From positions 1 through 64,000 of the forward strand of contig JACRLO010000014.1 of assembly GCA_016235245.1 (NCBI GenBank): a DNA stretch of 64,000 nucleotides. Reading direction: 5' to 3'. Source of the DNA: Nitrospirota bacterium (GTDB lineage Bacteria > Nitrospirota > Thermodesulfovibrionia > Thermodesulfovibrionales > UBA6898). This document shows, one piece after another, positions 16,429-27,200 of this stretch. Numbering within the stretch: position 1 is the stretch's first letter; each line of letters opens with the position of its first letter. The notes under the pieces are model-generated. The model worked only from the letters and a program-made list of their open reading frames with translations. It was not told where the DNA came from and ran no database searches. A program made the translations under genes and the position numbers.

Positions 16429-17702
16429 ATGACAGCAAAAGACGTAATCAAGTTAGCGCAGGAAAACAAGGCAGTAATGGCGAACTTCAAGTTCCTTGAC
16501 TATCCCGGAATTTGGCAGCACTTCGCAGTGCCCATTGCAGAGCTGAAGGAAGAAGTATTCGAAGAAGGCCTCGGCTTTGACGGTTCATCCATCAGGGGCT
16601 GGCAGGCGATCAACACCTCGGACATGCTTATCGTGCCTGATGCAGAGACCGCGTTCATGGACCCGTTCATGGAATACCCGACTATCAGCCTTATCTGCAA
16701 CATCGTTGACCCGATTACCAAGGAGCAGTACACCAGAGACCCCCGTTTCATAGCCCAGAAGGCAGAGGCATATCTCAAGTCCACCGGCCTTGGCGACACC
16801 GCGTACTTTGGCCCTGAGGCAGAGTTCTTTATCTTCGACGGCATCCAGTTCGATCAGAACGCACATAGCGGGTACTACTTCATCGACTCGATGGAAGGAT
16901 CTATGTTGAGCGCGAGCACCATGAGGTTGCAACCGCAGGTCAGGCAGAGATCGACATGCGGTTTGACTCACTCGTAAAGATGGCTGACAAAAACATGCTC
17001 TTTAAATACATCGTCAAGAACGTAGCGCGCAGGCATAACAAGACCGCAACCTTTATGCCGAAGCCGCTCTTCGGCGACAACGGTTCCGGCATGCACGTGC
17101 ACCAGTCGATCTGGAAGAAGGGCAAACCCCTCTTCGCAGGCAATGGATACGCAGGCCTCAGCGAGATGGCGCTTTATTACATCGGCGGCGTGCTGAAGCA
17201 TGCACATGCCCTCGCAGCGCTGACCAACCCGACCACTAACTCATACAAGAGACTCACCCCCGGCTTTGAAGCTCCGGTCAACCTTGCCTACTCTGCAAGA
17301 AACCGTTCTGCATCGATCCGTATCCCGACCTATTCAGCAAACCCGAAGGCAAAGAGGGTCGAGGTAAGGTTCCCTGATCCTTCCTGCAACACGTATCTTG
17401 CCTTCTCTGCAATGCTGATGGCAGGTCTTGACGGTATCGAGAACAAGATCCACCCAGGGGAGCCTCTTGACAAGGACATCTATGATCTTGGACCGGAGGA
17501 GCTGGCATCAGTTCCGACCATGCCGGGCAGCCTTGATGAGGCACTCGATGCGCTTGAGGCAGACCATGAATTCCTTCTTAAGGGCAATGTCTTTACCCAG
17601 GATGCGATCGATACCTGGATTGCATACAAGAGGAAGAATGAAGTGGACGCATTGAGGCTCCGCCCTCATCCTTATGAGTTCTTCCTGTATTACGACATCT
17701 AA
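16429..17702 (+). pseudogene. glnA: Glutamine synthetase, split by an out-of-frame internal deletion
   Basis: The first 157 residues are normal type I glutamine synthetase: LGFDGSSIRGW, then GPEAEFFIFD with two metal-binding glutamates. After FIDSMEG (16899) the frame runs into unrelated residues and stops at 16977. In another frame from 16905 the family resumes with [17 protein letters not shown] and continues intact to 17702, including [15 protein letters not shown] and the ATP/adenylylation region. About 52 residues, by comparison with E. coli GlnA, are missing, including the GGNxGxxPxxKGGYFPVPP segment. Either the gene is inactive or the assembly lost about 155-160 bp here. The gene follows glnB. 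Confidence 0.85.
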
Positions 17703-17727
17703 GCCATATTCAGGAGACGGTCAGTCG

Positions 17728-17759
17728 AAAGGGGAAGGCAGTTATCTGCCTTCCCCTTT
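17728..17759 (+). terminator. Intrinsic terminator after glnA
   Basis: AAAGGGGAAGGCAG pairs perfectly with CTGCCTTCCCCTTT across a 4-base loop, and the 3' arm runs into TTTGTTAT. It closes the glnB-glnA unit. Confidence 0.8.
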
Positions 17760-17856
17760 GTTATGTACTCCCGGCGGAGTGTATTCCGCTCTGAAAGCCT
17801 CTATTGCGCATCGAGACCTGTGATATAATGTCGATATTTTTCAGAAGGAGATTCAT

Positions 17857-18345
17857 ATGAATATATGCCCCTGCGGATCAACCCTGGCGTATGATGCATG
17901 CTGCCAGGCAATAATTAAAGGTGAAAGACCGGCAGAAACTGCTGAACAGCTTATGCGTTCCCGGTACAGCGCTTACGTCATGAAGGAAATAGACTATCTC
18001 CGCACCTCTTTGCATCCTGACCACAGGGCCGACTTCAACGAAAAGACGACCCGTGCCTGGGCAGAGGGCGCTGAATGGCATAACCTTGAGATCATCGAAA
18101 CCATCGGCGGCGGCCCTGACGACAGTGAAGGGAAGGTTGCCTTTGCCGTAACCTATACCGAGCAGGGGAGCAAAAAGGACTATCGCGAGCGGGCTCTGTT
18201 TAGCAAAAAAAACGGTATGTGGTATCTGGTCAGCGGCGAGCCGCTGCCTGCAAAGCAGGTTGTCCGTGAAGCGCCGAAGACCGGGCGGAATGATCCATGC
18301 CCCTGTGGCAGCGGCAAAAAATATAAGAAATGCTGCGGTCTCTAA
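17857..18345 (+). CDS. YchJ-family protein with two SEC-C-type zinc motifs
   Basis: The 162-residue protein begins with CPCGS...YDACC and ends with [20 protein letters not shown], the SEC-C zinc-binding motif also found at the end of SecA. The middle, [20 protein letters not shown], matches the YchJ/UPF0225 NTF2-like domain. Length matches the family. A good ribosome site (AGAAGGAG) precedes ATG 17857. Its role is not established; the SEC-C motif suggests a protein or ribosome contact. Confidence 0.87.
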   Translation: MNICPCGSTLAYDACCQAIIKGERPAETAEQLMRSRYSAYVMKEIDYLRTSLHPDHRADFNEKTTRAWAEGAEWHNLEIIETIGGGPDDSEGKVAFAVTYTEQGSKKDYRERALFSKKNGMWYLVSGEPLPAKQVVREAPKTGRNDPCPCGSGKKYKKCCGL

Positions 18346-18351
18346 CAGGAT

Positions 18352-18732
18352 ATGAAACGGTCGAAAGCCATATCCCTAACGCTCATTGCCACGGTCTCTC
18401 TCTGCCTCCAGGGCTGCAGTCATAAGCAGGCAACCAACAGGGAGCTTTACGAGTCCAAACAGAAGTGTATTGAGGACTGGGGTTCTGAGCAGGAGTGTGA
18501 AGAGGACAAGAATACCCGGTATTACTACGGCCCCCATTACTATTATCGTGGCGGCAGACCCCTCTACTTCCCCCGCGGGGGTGACGATCCTGTCCCGGTT
18601 GCTGACAGCGCCAAATTCTCGAAGGTAGCCGAAGGTGCAAAGTCCGGCTCTTCACTGAGTCGGGTAACTTCAACACATGTCAGCCGGGGCGGCTTCGGCA
18701 GGCTCGGCTCTTTTCACGGTTCAGGTTCATAA
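18352..18732 (+). CDS. YgiB/YjfM-like (DUF1190-type) lipoprotein
   Basis: A lipoprotein signal is clear: MKRSKAISLTLIATVSLCLQ followed by GC at the lipobox. The mature part has paired cysteines (KCIEDWGSEQEC) and an aromatic YYYGPHYYYRGG stretch, then a Ser/Gly-rich tail with GGFG repeats. This composition and its place just before a glutathionylspermidine synthase-like gene match E. coli YgiB-YgiC and YjfM-YjfC. It starts six bases after ychJ and ends three bases before the next gene. Its exact function is unknown. Confidence 0.7.
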   Translation: MKRSKAISLTLIATVSLCLQGCSHKQATNRELYESKQKCIEDWGSEQECEEDKNTRYYYGPHYYYRGGRPLYFPRGGDDPVPVADSAKFSKVAEGAKSGSSLSRVTSTHVSRGGFGRLGSFHGSGS

Positions 18733-18735
18733 GCC

Positions 18736-19905
18736 ATGAAGCGCCTGACTGTCTCTCCCCGGAATAACTGGCAGCAGCGCATGGAGGAGATCGGCTTTAC
18801 CTTTCATACCCCCGGCAGCACCTATTGGCAAGAGGACGCATACTACGAATTTTCGAATGATCAGGTTGATCATCTGGAGGCAGTTACAGAAGATCTCCAC
18901 GCCATCTGTCTTGAGGCAGTCGATCATGTGGTCAAGAATAATCTTTTCCTGAAAATGGGTATCACCGAGGCAGGCGCAGCCCTTGTCAGAGATTCGTGGA
19001 GCAGAGCTGATCGCTCATTATATGGGCGGTTCGACCTGGTCTATGACAGCAAACAGGAGTTGAAGCTTCTTGAATATAATGCCGACACGCCGACCGCACT
19101 TTTTGAGACAGCAGTTGTCCAGTGGGTCTGGCTGCAGGAGCGGTTTCCTGAGATGGACCAGTTCAATTCGGTCCATGAAAAGCTGATGGACGCCTTTGGT
19201 GCTGTCGCCTCTTCCAGGGGCATATTGCAGCCCTTCTATTTTGCCTGTGCCAAAGACCACGAAGAGGATTTTGTTACCGTAGAATATTTGAGAGACGTTG
19301 CGTTTCAGACAGGGTTTGATGCCCGGCATATATTCATGGAAGATATCGGTTATAGCAGCGAGACGAACAGGTTCTATGACCTTGAAGAAAACGAGATACG
19401 CTGCCTTTTTAAGCTGTATCCCTGGGAGTGGCTTCTGGCCGAGGATTTCGGCCCTCATATTTCTGGTGCATCAGTTGCATTTTTCGAGCCTGCATGGAAA
19501 ATGGTGCTCTCGAACAAGGGGACCCTTGCAGTCCTCTGGGAAATGTATCCGGATCATCCGAACCTGCTGCCCGCATTCTTTGAGCCTGAAAGGCTGAAGG
19601 ATGGTTATGTGCGCAAGCCGCTCTTTTCCCGGGAGGGGGCCAATATCCTTATGCAGGACAGTCGTATGAGCTACCGGGAAGAGACTGACGGTACCTACGG
19701 GCAGGAAGGATATATTTATCAGAAGATAGCCAAACCGCCCTGTTTCGACGGCAACTATGCGATCATCGGGTCATGGGTAGTTAACGGCCTGCCTGCAGGC
19801 ATTGGCATACGCGAGGACGATACGCCCATCACAAAGAACACCAGCCGGTTTGTGCCGCATCTGTTCCGGCCAAACGCACCAACAGTAGGCGCCCTGGAGG
19901 CGTAA
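18736..19905 (+). CDS. YgiC/YjfC-type glutathionylspermidine synthase-like ATP-grasp enzyme
   Basis: The 389-residue protein aligns with the synthetase half of glutathionylspermidine synthase. Visible features are RFDLVYDSKQELKLLEYNAD, which contributes to the ATP-grasp site, LFKLYPWEW, and the C-terminal IIGSWVVNGLPAGIGIRED. Like E. coli YgiC it lacks the amidase domain. The family joins a peptide to an amine using ATP, but the natural substrate of the YgiC branch is not settled. It is flanked by a YgiB-like lipoprotein and a DUF350 membrane protein, the same trio as yjfL-yjfM-yjfC in E. coli. Confidence 0.85.
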   Translation: MKRLTVSPRNNWQQRMEEIGFTFHTPGSTYWQEDAYYEFSNDQVDHLEAVTEDLHAICLEAVDHVVKNNLFLKMGITEAGAALVRDSWSRADRSLYGRFDLVYDSKQELKLLEYNADTPTALFETAVVQWVWLQERFPEMDQFNSVHEKLMDAFGAVASSRGILQPFYFACAKDHEEDFVTVEYLRDVAFQTGFDARHIFMEDIGYSSETNRFYDLEENEIRCLFKLYPWEWLLAEDFGPHISGASVAFFEPAWKMVLSNKGTLAVLWEMYPDHPNLLPAFFEPERLKDGYVRKPLFSREGANILMQDSRMSYREETDGTYGQEGYIYQKIAKPPCFDGNYAIIGSWVVNGLPAGIGIREDDTPITKNTSRFVPHLFRPNAPTVGALEA

Positions 19906-19922
19906 AAAGGAGAAATAAAGGA

Positions 19923-20339
19923 ATGATCACAGGAACCATTGGCACATCACTGGCAGGCATGACAGCCTTTCTCGCATACTTCGGCGCGTCTGTCCTGCTT
20001 GTTCTGCTCTTTCTCGTCGTGTATGGAAGGGTCACGCCCTACAGGGAGTTTGCCCTTATATCTGGCGGTAACCTTGCGGCGGCACTGAGCTATGGCGGAG
20101 CCTTGCTCGGGTTCGCCTTTCCCCTTTCGAGCGCCATCTCCCACAGCGTCAGTCTTTTCGACATGGTCATATGGGGCATTGTGGCCCTCGTTGTTCAGAT
20201 CGTTACCTTTCTGGCGGTGAGGCTCTCGATGCCCGGGATCGTCTCTGACATTCCGGCCAACAAGGTGGCTGCAGGCTGTTTCCTCGGGATCGTCTCTGTC
20301 GCAACCGGCATCATCAACGCAGCCTGCATGACGTATTAG
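19923..20339 (+). CDS. DUF350 (YjfL/UPF0719) inner-membrane protein
   Basis: The 138-residue protein has four hydrophobic helices, about residues 14-36, 47-69, 79-100 and 115-135. The polar FALISGGNLAAALSYGGALLG stretch resembles DUF350 repeats. A ribosome site (AAAGGAG) stands 10 bp before the ATG. It ends the YgiB-YgiC-DUF350 set, a grouping conserved across distant bacteria. Function is unknown; a membrane partner of the YgiC enzyme is the usual inference. Confidence 0.8.
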   Translation: MITGTIGTSLAGMTAFLAYFGASVLLVLLFLVVYGRVTPYREFALISGGNLAAALSYGGALLGFAFPLSSAISHSVSLFDMVIWGIVALVVQIVTFLAVRLSMPGIVSDIPANKVAAGCFLGIVSVATGIINAACMTY

Positions 20340-20517
20340 GAGGGTAACGCCGAGCAGTTGAGGACCTGCCGGACCCCGCGGACCGCAGATGCGGGCAATT
20401 TATTTTTCGCCTGTGTTATTCTTTTTTATAAGGATAAACCGCGTTTTTGACTGTTCTGTCAGCAGAGGTCTGTTCCGGTTATTAAGAAATTAAGCTATGA
20501 ATGCTAAGGAGTAAAGT

Positions 20518-21693
20518 ATGTTACATCTAAAACGTCAATTGCCTTACCGGCCCACAGAGCGGATGAATGTGGTGAGCTATCCGATCCGGGACATTGTGAT
20601 GGAGGCAAAACGCGAAGAGGCCAAGGGCAAGAAGATGATCTACCTCAATATCGGCGACCCCCCCCAATACGGGTTTGAGCCGTTTAAGGTGATAGCGGAT
20701 AGGGTAAAGAGCTCGCTTGACGAAAACTGGAAGGGCTATGCCCCTTCTGAGGGCGACGAAGAGCTCAGGACCACAGTGGCCAAAATCGAGAAATGCAGGC
20801 CTGAAGATGTCTTTGCTGTTGCAGGCCTCACCGAGGGCATAGATTTCTTTTTCCATTCATTTATCGGGTTTGGTGAGAAGGTGCTCCTTCCCAATCCGGT
20901 ATATCCGCTTTATTTGAGCAAGGCCAAACAGTTCGAGGGTGAGAGCGTCTTTTACCGGCACGATTCTGACGGCCAGATTGATGTGGCATATCTGGCAAAG
21001 AAGATCGAGGGCGCCAAGGCGATGGTGATCATCAACCCCAACAATCCCCTGGGCTCGGTCTATTCTGAAAAGAACCTTGCCGAGGTTGTTGCGCTCTGCG
21101 CTGAATACGACGTGCCAATATTTTATGATGGGTCATACGATCAGCTTATCCTTGAAGGCAAGATCGTGGACTTCAGAAAAATAGCCAGAAACAAGATACC
21201 GTTCATATATGGAAGCTCGCTTTCGAAAGATTTTTGCTACACCGGAGCGCGGATAGGATGGGTAACGTTTCATGGAGACAAATGGTCAGAGGTGAAGAAT
21301 GCATTTTTCCTCCTCTGCAACCAGCGCCTGTCTGTAAATTGGGAATACCAGAAGGCAGCAGCCGCAGCCCTTGTCGATCCCTCTTACCCGGCCTATATTG
21401 CTGATATGAAGAAGAGACTGCTTGAGAGACGGGACACCTTTATAAAGATGGCAAAGAAGATGCCGCTTTCGTTTCCGGTCCCTATGGGTGCCTTCTATGC
21501 GTTTATGAAGATTGAGACGCCGAAATGGCGGAAGGATATCGAGTTCGTGCGCGCTGCTCTGAAGGAAGGTGTTGTCTTCGTGCCTGGCTCGGGGTTTGGC
21601 AGGCAGGAAGACGGTGTCTATTTCAGGACAACATTTCTGCCGGAACCGAAGATCATCGAAGAGGCATTCAGCAAGATCAAGAAACTGCTGTAA
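20518..21693 (+). CDS. PLP-dependent class I/II aminotransferase (AlaA-like)
   Basis: The 391-residue protein has the fold I aminotransferase pattern: INPNNPLGSVYS, the aspartate in IFYDGSYD that contacts the pyridine nitrogen, and SSLSKDFCYTGARIGW with the PLP-binding lysine. The C-terminal arginine that holds the substrate carboxylate is in YFRTTFL. It resembles AlaA-type alanine-forming aminotransferases and related branched enzymes, but the amino-acid pair cannot be fixed from sequence. The ribosome site is AAGGAG. A strong terminator follows, so it is a single-gene unit. Confidence 0.83.
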   Translation: MLHLKRQLPYRPTERMNVVSYPIRDIVMEAKREEAKGKKMIYLNIGDPPQYGFEPFKVIADRVKSSLDENWKGYAPSEGDEELRTTVAKIEKCRPEDVFAVAGLTEGIDFFFHSFIGFGEKVLLPNPVYPLYLSKAKQFEGESVFYRHDSDGQIDVAYLAKKIEGAKAMVIINPNNPLGSVYSEKNLAEVVALCAEYDVPIFYDGSYDQLILEGKIVDFRKIARNKIPFIYGSSLSKDFCYTGARIGWVTFHGDKWSEVKNAFFLLCNQRLSVNWEYQKAAAAALVDPSYPAYIADMKKRLLERRDTFIKMAKKMPLSFPVPMGAFYAFMKIETPKWRKDIEFVRAALKEGVVFVPGSGFGRQEDGVYFRTTFLPEPKIIEEAFSKIKKLL

Positions 21694-21713
21694 TAAGTAT
21701 TTTGCCTGAGTTC

Positions 21714-21748
21714 AGAAGGGGCTGAAGAGAATATCTTCAGCCCCTTCT
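21714..21748 (+). terminator. Intrinsic terminator after the aminotransferase gene
   Basis: AGAAGGGGCTGAAGA pairs perfectly over 15 bp with TCTTCAGCCCCTTCT across a 5-base loop, followed by TGTTTGTG. It can also stop minus-strand transcription because the stem is symmetric. Confidence 0.8.
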
Positions 21749-21854
21749 TGTTTGTGATAGAAAGCTTGACATGGAGAGGCGAATCCGCTGAAAAGCCCTG
21801 CAATGCGACATGATTCCACTCCGTGAACGTCAGATGGGTAGGTGAATGTGAGGC

Positions 21855-22658
21855 TTATCGCATGTAATAGCCAGGAGGATAGGGTGCATATTCGTCACGA
21901 TCCCACAAGCGGTTTTTGGGCTCAGGTCTGCACGGGATAATGCCTTTTTTGCAGAGTTCCTCACGCCATTCGTATTTGACAAGAAACTTTTCAACAGGAA
22001 TACTCTCCGGTTCAAACTCGACCTTCACGACCGGTGAATACTGCTCATTGCCGAAGCCTGTGCCTGCCTCGTCCCTTGCTGCCCTTTTTGCCTCACTCCT
22101 TGCCGCAGAAGGCGCAGCAGGTGCTCCCTGAGCCTTGCCAAGTGACCTTTCCTGCTCATAGAGCACAGCAGGCCTCTGCTTTTCGCGGTACACCGCAACA
22201 GCAATTACGCCCATGGCAGAAGTATCGCTGAAGGTCCTGACAGAATAGGAATCAGCGCTGCTGGTGAAATAGAACCTGTTTACCTTGTCGTCACTTGTCC
22301 TCCAGCCTTCAAGTCGTGCCTGTCCGTATGGTTCGACTATATACATCATCTCGCTGCTGCCCAGATATGACTTCTTGCCGGTTATGATGTTTCTGCCGTC
22401 AACGGCGACTACGACCCCGATCCTTTCTGATAAGTGATTTCTGATCCGGATATTGTAGTTCTCTCCTTTCCGTGCTTCGAGATACTGTTTGAATACATAG
22501 GTGCCGCCGGTGCTGAATTCCTTGTGCGGTATGAGCTGAAACACATTACCCCTGTCTGAGACAACCTCCACATCTACGTTTCTGCCCCGTGATGCAAATA
22601 CCGGCACTGCCATTAATACCATAACGATCCCCAGGATTACTGCCTTTACCGTTTTCAT
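21855..22658 (-). CDS. Exported protein of unknown function
   Basis: The 267-residue product starts with a signal peptide (MKTVKAVILGIVMVLMAVPV) cleaved near VFA-SR. The exported part begins with a beta-rich region, including NYNIRIRNHLSERIGVVVAV and DGRNIITGKKSYLG, then an Ala/Arg-rich linker near residues 170-200. A C-terminal segment has KYEWREELCKKGIIPC and a Pro/Tyr-rich tail. I do not recognise a named family. AAGGAGAAGGAC before the ATG is a good ribosome site. It is divergent from purB and probably periplasmic. Confidence 0.65.
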   Translation of the reverse strand: MKTVKAVILGIVMVLMAVPVFASRGRNVDVEVVSDRGNVFQLIPHKEFSTGGTYVFKQYLEARKGENYNIRIRNHLSERIGVVVAVDGRNIITGKKSYLGSSEMMYIVEPYGQARLEGWRTSDDKVNRFYFTSSADSYSVRTFSDTSAMGVIAVAVYREKQRPAVLYEQERSLGKAQGAPAAPSAARSEAKRAARDEAGTGFGNEQYSPVVKVEFEPESIPVEKFLVKYEWREELCKKGIIPCRPEPKNRLWDRDEYAPYPPGYYMR

Positions 22659-22927
22659 GTCCTTCTCCTTTTTGTGATGGTCTTTGATGCGTTAGACAGA
22701 AGGGGAGAGAAAAAAGTTCCCGTAACGGACAGATGCGCTGTCAATGCAGGCATGGTTAAGAGAATGCACATATATGCAGAAAAAGCGTCTTCCTGTTGTC
22801 GGGACGAATAGTTTTCATTATCTTTTCGATATTGTTAAAATAGAAACCCTCATTCTCTCTGTCTGAAAGTGCAACGAACCAGTTGCTGAGGCGAGAGTAT
22901 GAAAAATAATCGAAGAGGTAATAATTC

Positions 22928-24226
22928 ATGATCGAACGATATACACGAAAAGAGATGGGAAAGCTCTGGGAGCCTGAAAACAGGTTCCAGAAATGGCTCG
23001 ATGTCGAGATCGCGGCCTGTGAAGCCTGGGCCGAGCTCGGCAAGATCCCGAAGGCTGCACTTGCGGTGATAAAGAAGAACGCCGGTTTTGATGTCAGACG
23101 CATTGACGAAATAGAGGCAGTGGTGAAGCATGACGTGATCGCGTTTCTCACCTCGGTTGCTGAGAAGGTCGGACCTGAATCCCGGTATGTGCATAAAGGG
23201 CTCACCTCTTCTGATATTGTGGACACTGCACAGTCCCTGCTGATGAAAGAAGCTGCGGGCATTATTATCAAGGACCTCAAGGTCCTCATTGCAGTGTTAA
23301 AGGAGCAGGCATTTAAATATAAAAACACGGTCTGTATCGGCAGAAGCCATGGCGTGCATGCAGAGCCGATGACCTTTGGCCTGAAATTCACCCTTTGGTA
23401 TGAAGAGGCGAAAAGGAACCTTGAGAGGATGGAGCGGGCGCGGAAGGTTATCAGTATCGGCAAGTTTTCCGGAGCTGTGGGGACCTTCTCAAACATTCCT
23501 GTTGCGATCGAAGAAAAGGTCTGCGCCAGGCTTGGTCTGAAGCCCGAGCCGATTGCGACCCAGGTGGTGCAGAGGGACAGGCATGCTGAATATCTCTCGA
23601 CCCTTGCGATCATCGCGGCATCCATAGAGAAAATCGTCGTGGAGATCAGACATCTCCAGAGAACAGAAGTGCTTGAGGCAGAGGAGCCTTTTGCAAAAGG
23701 CCAGAAAGGGTCATCTGCAATGCCGCATAAGCGCAATCCGGTCGGCTGCGAGAACCTCTCAGGCCTCGCGCGCGTGGTGCGGACTAACGCACTTGCCGCA
23801 ATGGAAAACGTTGCCCTCTGGCATGAACGGGATATATCACATTCCTCGGTCGAGCGCGTGATCATACCAGACAGTACGATCCTTGTTGACTATATGCTCC
23901 ACAGACTGACCGGCATCCTGTCAGATCTTCAGGTATATCCTGAACGGATGATGGAGAACCTAAACAGGAGCTACGGCCTGTACAACTCCCAAAATATGCT
24001 GATCAGTCTCACGGAAAAGGGCATGACGCGTGAGGATGCATACGCACTGGTGCAGAAGAATGCGATGATGAGCTGGAAGACCAGAAAACAGTTCAAGGCA
24101 CTACTGGCAAAGGACAAAGAAGTAAAGAAACACCTCTCGTCAAAAGAGCTGAATGACATTTTCGATCTGAAAAACTATTTCAGGAATATTGATTATATTT
24201 TTAAGCGCGTATTCGGCAAGGCCTGA
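22928..24226 (+). CDS. purB: Adenylosuccinate lyase
   Basis: The 432-residue enzyme contains the fumarase/aspartase superfamily signature SSAMPHKRNPVGCENLSG, with the catalytic serine loop. It also has HKGLTSSDIVDTA and GRSHGVHAEPMTFG, which carry the other active-site residues. It splits adenylosuccinate to AMP and SAICAR to AICAR in purine synthesis. The gene lies 11 bp upstream of purL, so the two form an operon. Length is normal for bacterial PurB of this type. Confidence 0.95.
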   Translation: MIERYTRKEMGKLWEPENRFQKWLDVEIAACEAWAELGKIPKAALAVIKKNAGFDVRRIDEIEAVVKHDVIAFLTSVAEKVGPESRYVHKGLTSSDIVDTAQSLLMKEAAGIIIKDLKVLIAVLKEQAFKYKNTVCIGRSHGVHAEPMTFGLKFTLWYEEAKRNLERMERARKVISIGKFSGAVGTFSNIPVAIEEKVCARLGLKPEPIATQVVQRDRHAEYLSTLAIIAASIEKIVVEIRHLQRTEVLEAEEPFAKGQKGSSAMPHKRNPVGCENLSGLARVVRTNALAAMENVALWHERDISHSSVERVIIPDSTILVDYMLHRLTGILSDLQVYPERMMENLNRSYGLYNSQNMLISLTEKGMTREDAYALVQKNAMMSWKTRKQFKALLAKDKEVKKHLSSKELNDIFDLKNYFRNIDYIFKRVFGKA

Positions 24227-24237
24227 GAAGAAAATAC

Positions 24238-27200
24238 ATGCCCCTGATATATCGATACAAAACACCTGCTGTTTCTGAAGCAAAGAAGAAAGACCTTCTT
24301 GCCCGGGCAAAAAAGGCGATCTCCGGCTCCATCCGGAACATCGAAACAGAGTTCTGTTTTTATATCGATGCCTCAGCACCTCTTACGGCGGATGAGTCGG
24401 AACTTCTGCGCTGGCTTTTGAGCGAGACCTTCGAGCCTGACCAGTATTCTGAAGTCAGCTTTTTAACTAATCTCCAATCCTCAGCCCCCAATAGCTGCCT
24501 TATCGAGATCGGCCCCCGCATGAACTTTACGACTGCCTGGTCGGCCAATGCTGTTGCCGTATGTCATTCCTGCGGCCTTAATAAGATAACGAGAATGGAG
24601 CGGTCCCGCTGCTACTGGATTGAATCAGCAAAGAAATTGGATGCTGCACGCATTGCGAAATTCGCTGAAAGCCTCCATGACCGTATGACAGAGTGTATGT
24701 ATCCCGAGCAGCTCAAAACTTTTGAAACAGGCATAAGGCCTGAGCCGGTCATATCGATCCCCCTGATAGAGGAAGGCAGGGCAGCGCTTGAGAAGATCAA
24801 CCGGGAGATGGGGCTGGGCCTCGATGACTGGGACATTGACTATTACTACAATCTCTTTGTGAAGGATATAGGCAGAAACCCGACCAATGTGGAATGCTTT
24901 GATCTGAGCCAGTCCAACAGCGAACACTCGCGCCACTGGTTCTTCAGGGGCAGGCTTGTGGTTGACGGCAATGAAGTGCCGGGCAACCTCATGAAGATCA
25001 TCAAACAGACCCTTGATGCGCGTCCGGGCAATAGTGTCATAGCATTCAAGGACAACTCAAGTGCGATCAGAGGCTATGCGATTGAGACGATAATCCCTGA
25101 AAAGCCGGGAAATGTATCCCGATTCAAAAAGGTGAAGCGTGACTATAACATTATTTTTACGGCAGAGACGCATAATTTCCCCAGCGGCGTAGCCCCTTTT
25201 CCGGGGGCTGAAACAGGGACTGGCGGCAGGATCAGGGACGTGCAGGCAACAGGGACCGGCTCCCTGTTTATTGCAGGAACTGCTGCCTACTGTGTCGGAA
25301 ACCTGAACATCCCCGGATATGCGCTGCCGTGGGAAGACAGCTCCTTTGCATACCCGTCAAACCTTGCCAGCCCTCTGGCGATCGAGATCCAGGCGAGCGA
25401 TGGTGCATCAGACTACGGCAATAAGTTTGGCGAGCCTATGATCCAGGGGTTTACCCGTTCACTCGGCATGAGGCTGCCTGACCATGAGCGGAGAGAATGG
25501 CTCAAACCGATCATGTTCACTGCCGGGGTCGGCCAGATGGATGCGAGACATTCGGAAAAGAACGAGCCTGCAAAAGGCATGTTCGTTACCAAGGTGGGCG
25601 GACCTGCCTATCGAATCGGCATGGGCGGCGGCGCAGCTTCAAGCATGATCCAGGGACAGAATGTTGCTGAACTTGATTTCAATGCGGTGCAGCGCGGCGA
25701 TGCCGAGATGGAACAGAAGATGAACAGGGTGATCCGGGCATGTGTTGAGCTTGGCGACCGTAACCCGATCGTGTCCATCCATGACCAGGGCGCAGGTGGA
25801 AACTGCAATGTGGTGAAGGAGATCATCTATCCTGCAGGTGCGAAGATAGAGATCAGAAAGGTGCAGCTCGGCGACAATACGCTTTCGGTGCTCGAAATAT
25901 GGGGCGCGGAGTATCAGGAGCAGAACGCCCTGCTTATCAGCCCTGAGCGGTCAGAGGAGTTTCTCAGCCTCTGCAGAAGGGAGAAGGTCCCCTGTGCATT
26001 TATCGGTGAGATATCGGGCGACGGATATATTGTGCTTCACGACGAGACAGACGGCAGCACGCCGGTCAACCTGCACCTCGAAAAGATCTTGGGCAGCATG
26101 CCCCAAAAAACGTTTGTCCTCGACCGGATAAAGCGGGAAAGAGTGCCTCTTGCACTGCCTGAAGGGCTTACGGTGAGAGATGCCCTTGACCGTGTGCTCA
26201 GGCTTATTTCGGTCGGTTCCAAGAGATTCCTCGCCAGTAAGGTCGACCGGTCAGTTACCGGGCTGATCGCACAGCAGCAGTGCGTCGGTCCTCTCCAGCT
26301 TACCGTATCGGATGTTGCAGTCATTGCGCAGAGCCATTTTGGAACGACTGGTGCTGCCATCTCGATCGGCGAGCAGCCGCTGAAAGGCCTCATCGATCCT
26401 GCTGCCATGGCAAGGATGTCTGTGGCAGAAGCTGTTACGAATATTATGTGGGCAAAGATAAGCAGCCTTGAGGACATCAAATGCTCTGGCAACTGGATGT
26501 GGGCGCCCAAGCTTCCGGGGGAGGGCGCTGATCTGTATGACGCGGCAATTGCGATGCGGGATATCATGATAGGCCTCGGCATTGCAATCGACGGCGGCAA
26601 GGACAGCCTCTCCATGGCAGCAAAGGTCACGAATGCTGACGGCACGACCGAGATCGTCAAGTCACCCGGGACGCTGGTCATCTCTGCGTACGCGACCTGT
26701 CAGGACATTCAAAAGATCGTAACCCCTGACATAAAGCAGCCGGGCAAGAGCAGGCTCATCTTTATTGATATGAGCAATGGCAGGCACAGGACCGGCGGAT
26801 CAGCTCTTGCGCAGTGCTATGGCCAGGTCGGCAATGAGTCGCCTGACGTTGATGACGTTGCCATGTTGAAGAACGGTTTTGCTGCGATCCAGGAATGTAT
26901 CGATAAAGGACTGATATTGTCAGGCCATGACCGGAGCGACGGCGGTCTTGCTGCCACGCTTCTTGAAATGGCCTTTGCAGGCAATTGTGGGATAGAGATA
27001 AAAATGACTTCACCTGATGGAGGAGGGGATGCCCTGTCAGTGCTCTTTGCTGAAGAACTCGGCATAGTGATCGAATATCAGCCGAAGCATATGAGGAAGA
27101 TCAGGAAGATTCTTGAAGAAAAGAACGTCTCGTATCAGCAGATAGGCAGGACAACGCGGAAAAAAGAGATCAGCATCTCGATTGATGGAGAATCCGTGCT

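Noticed and set aside
20375-20407. Terminator-like hairpin after the DUF350 gene
   Set aside because: The stem is only five pairs with an 11-base loop, although a T-rich stretch follows.
22660-22927. Purine riboswitch upstream of purB
   Set aside because: The spacer shows no recognisable purine-aptamer core or expression-platform hairpin.
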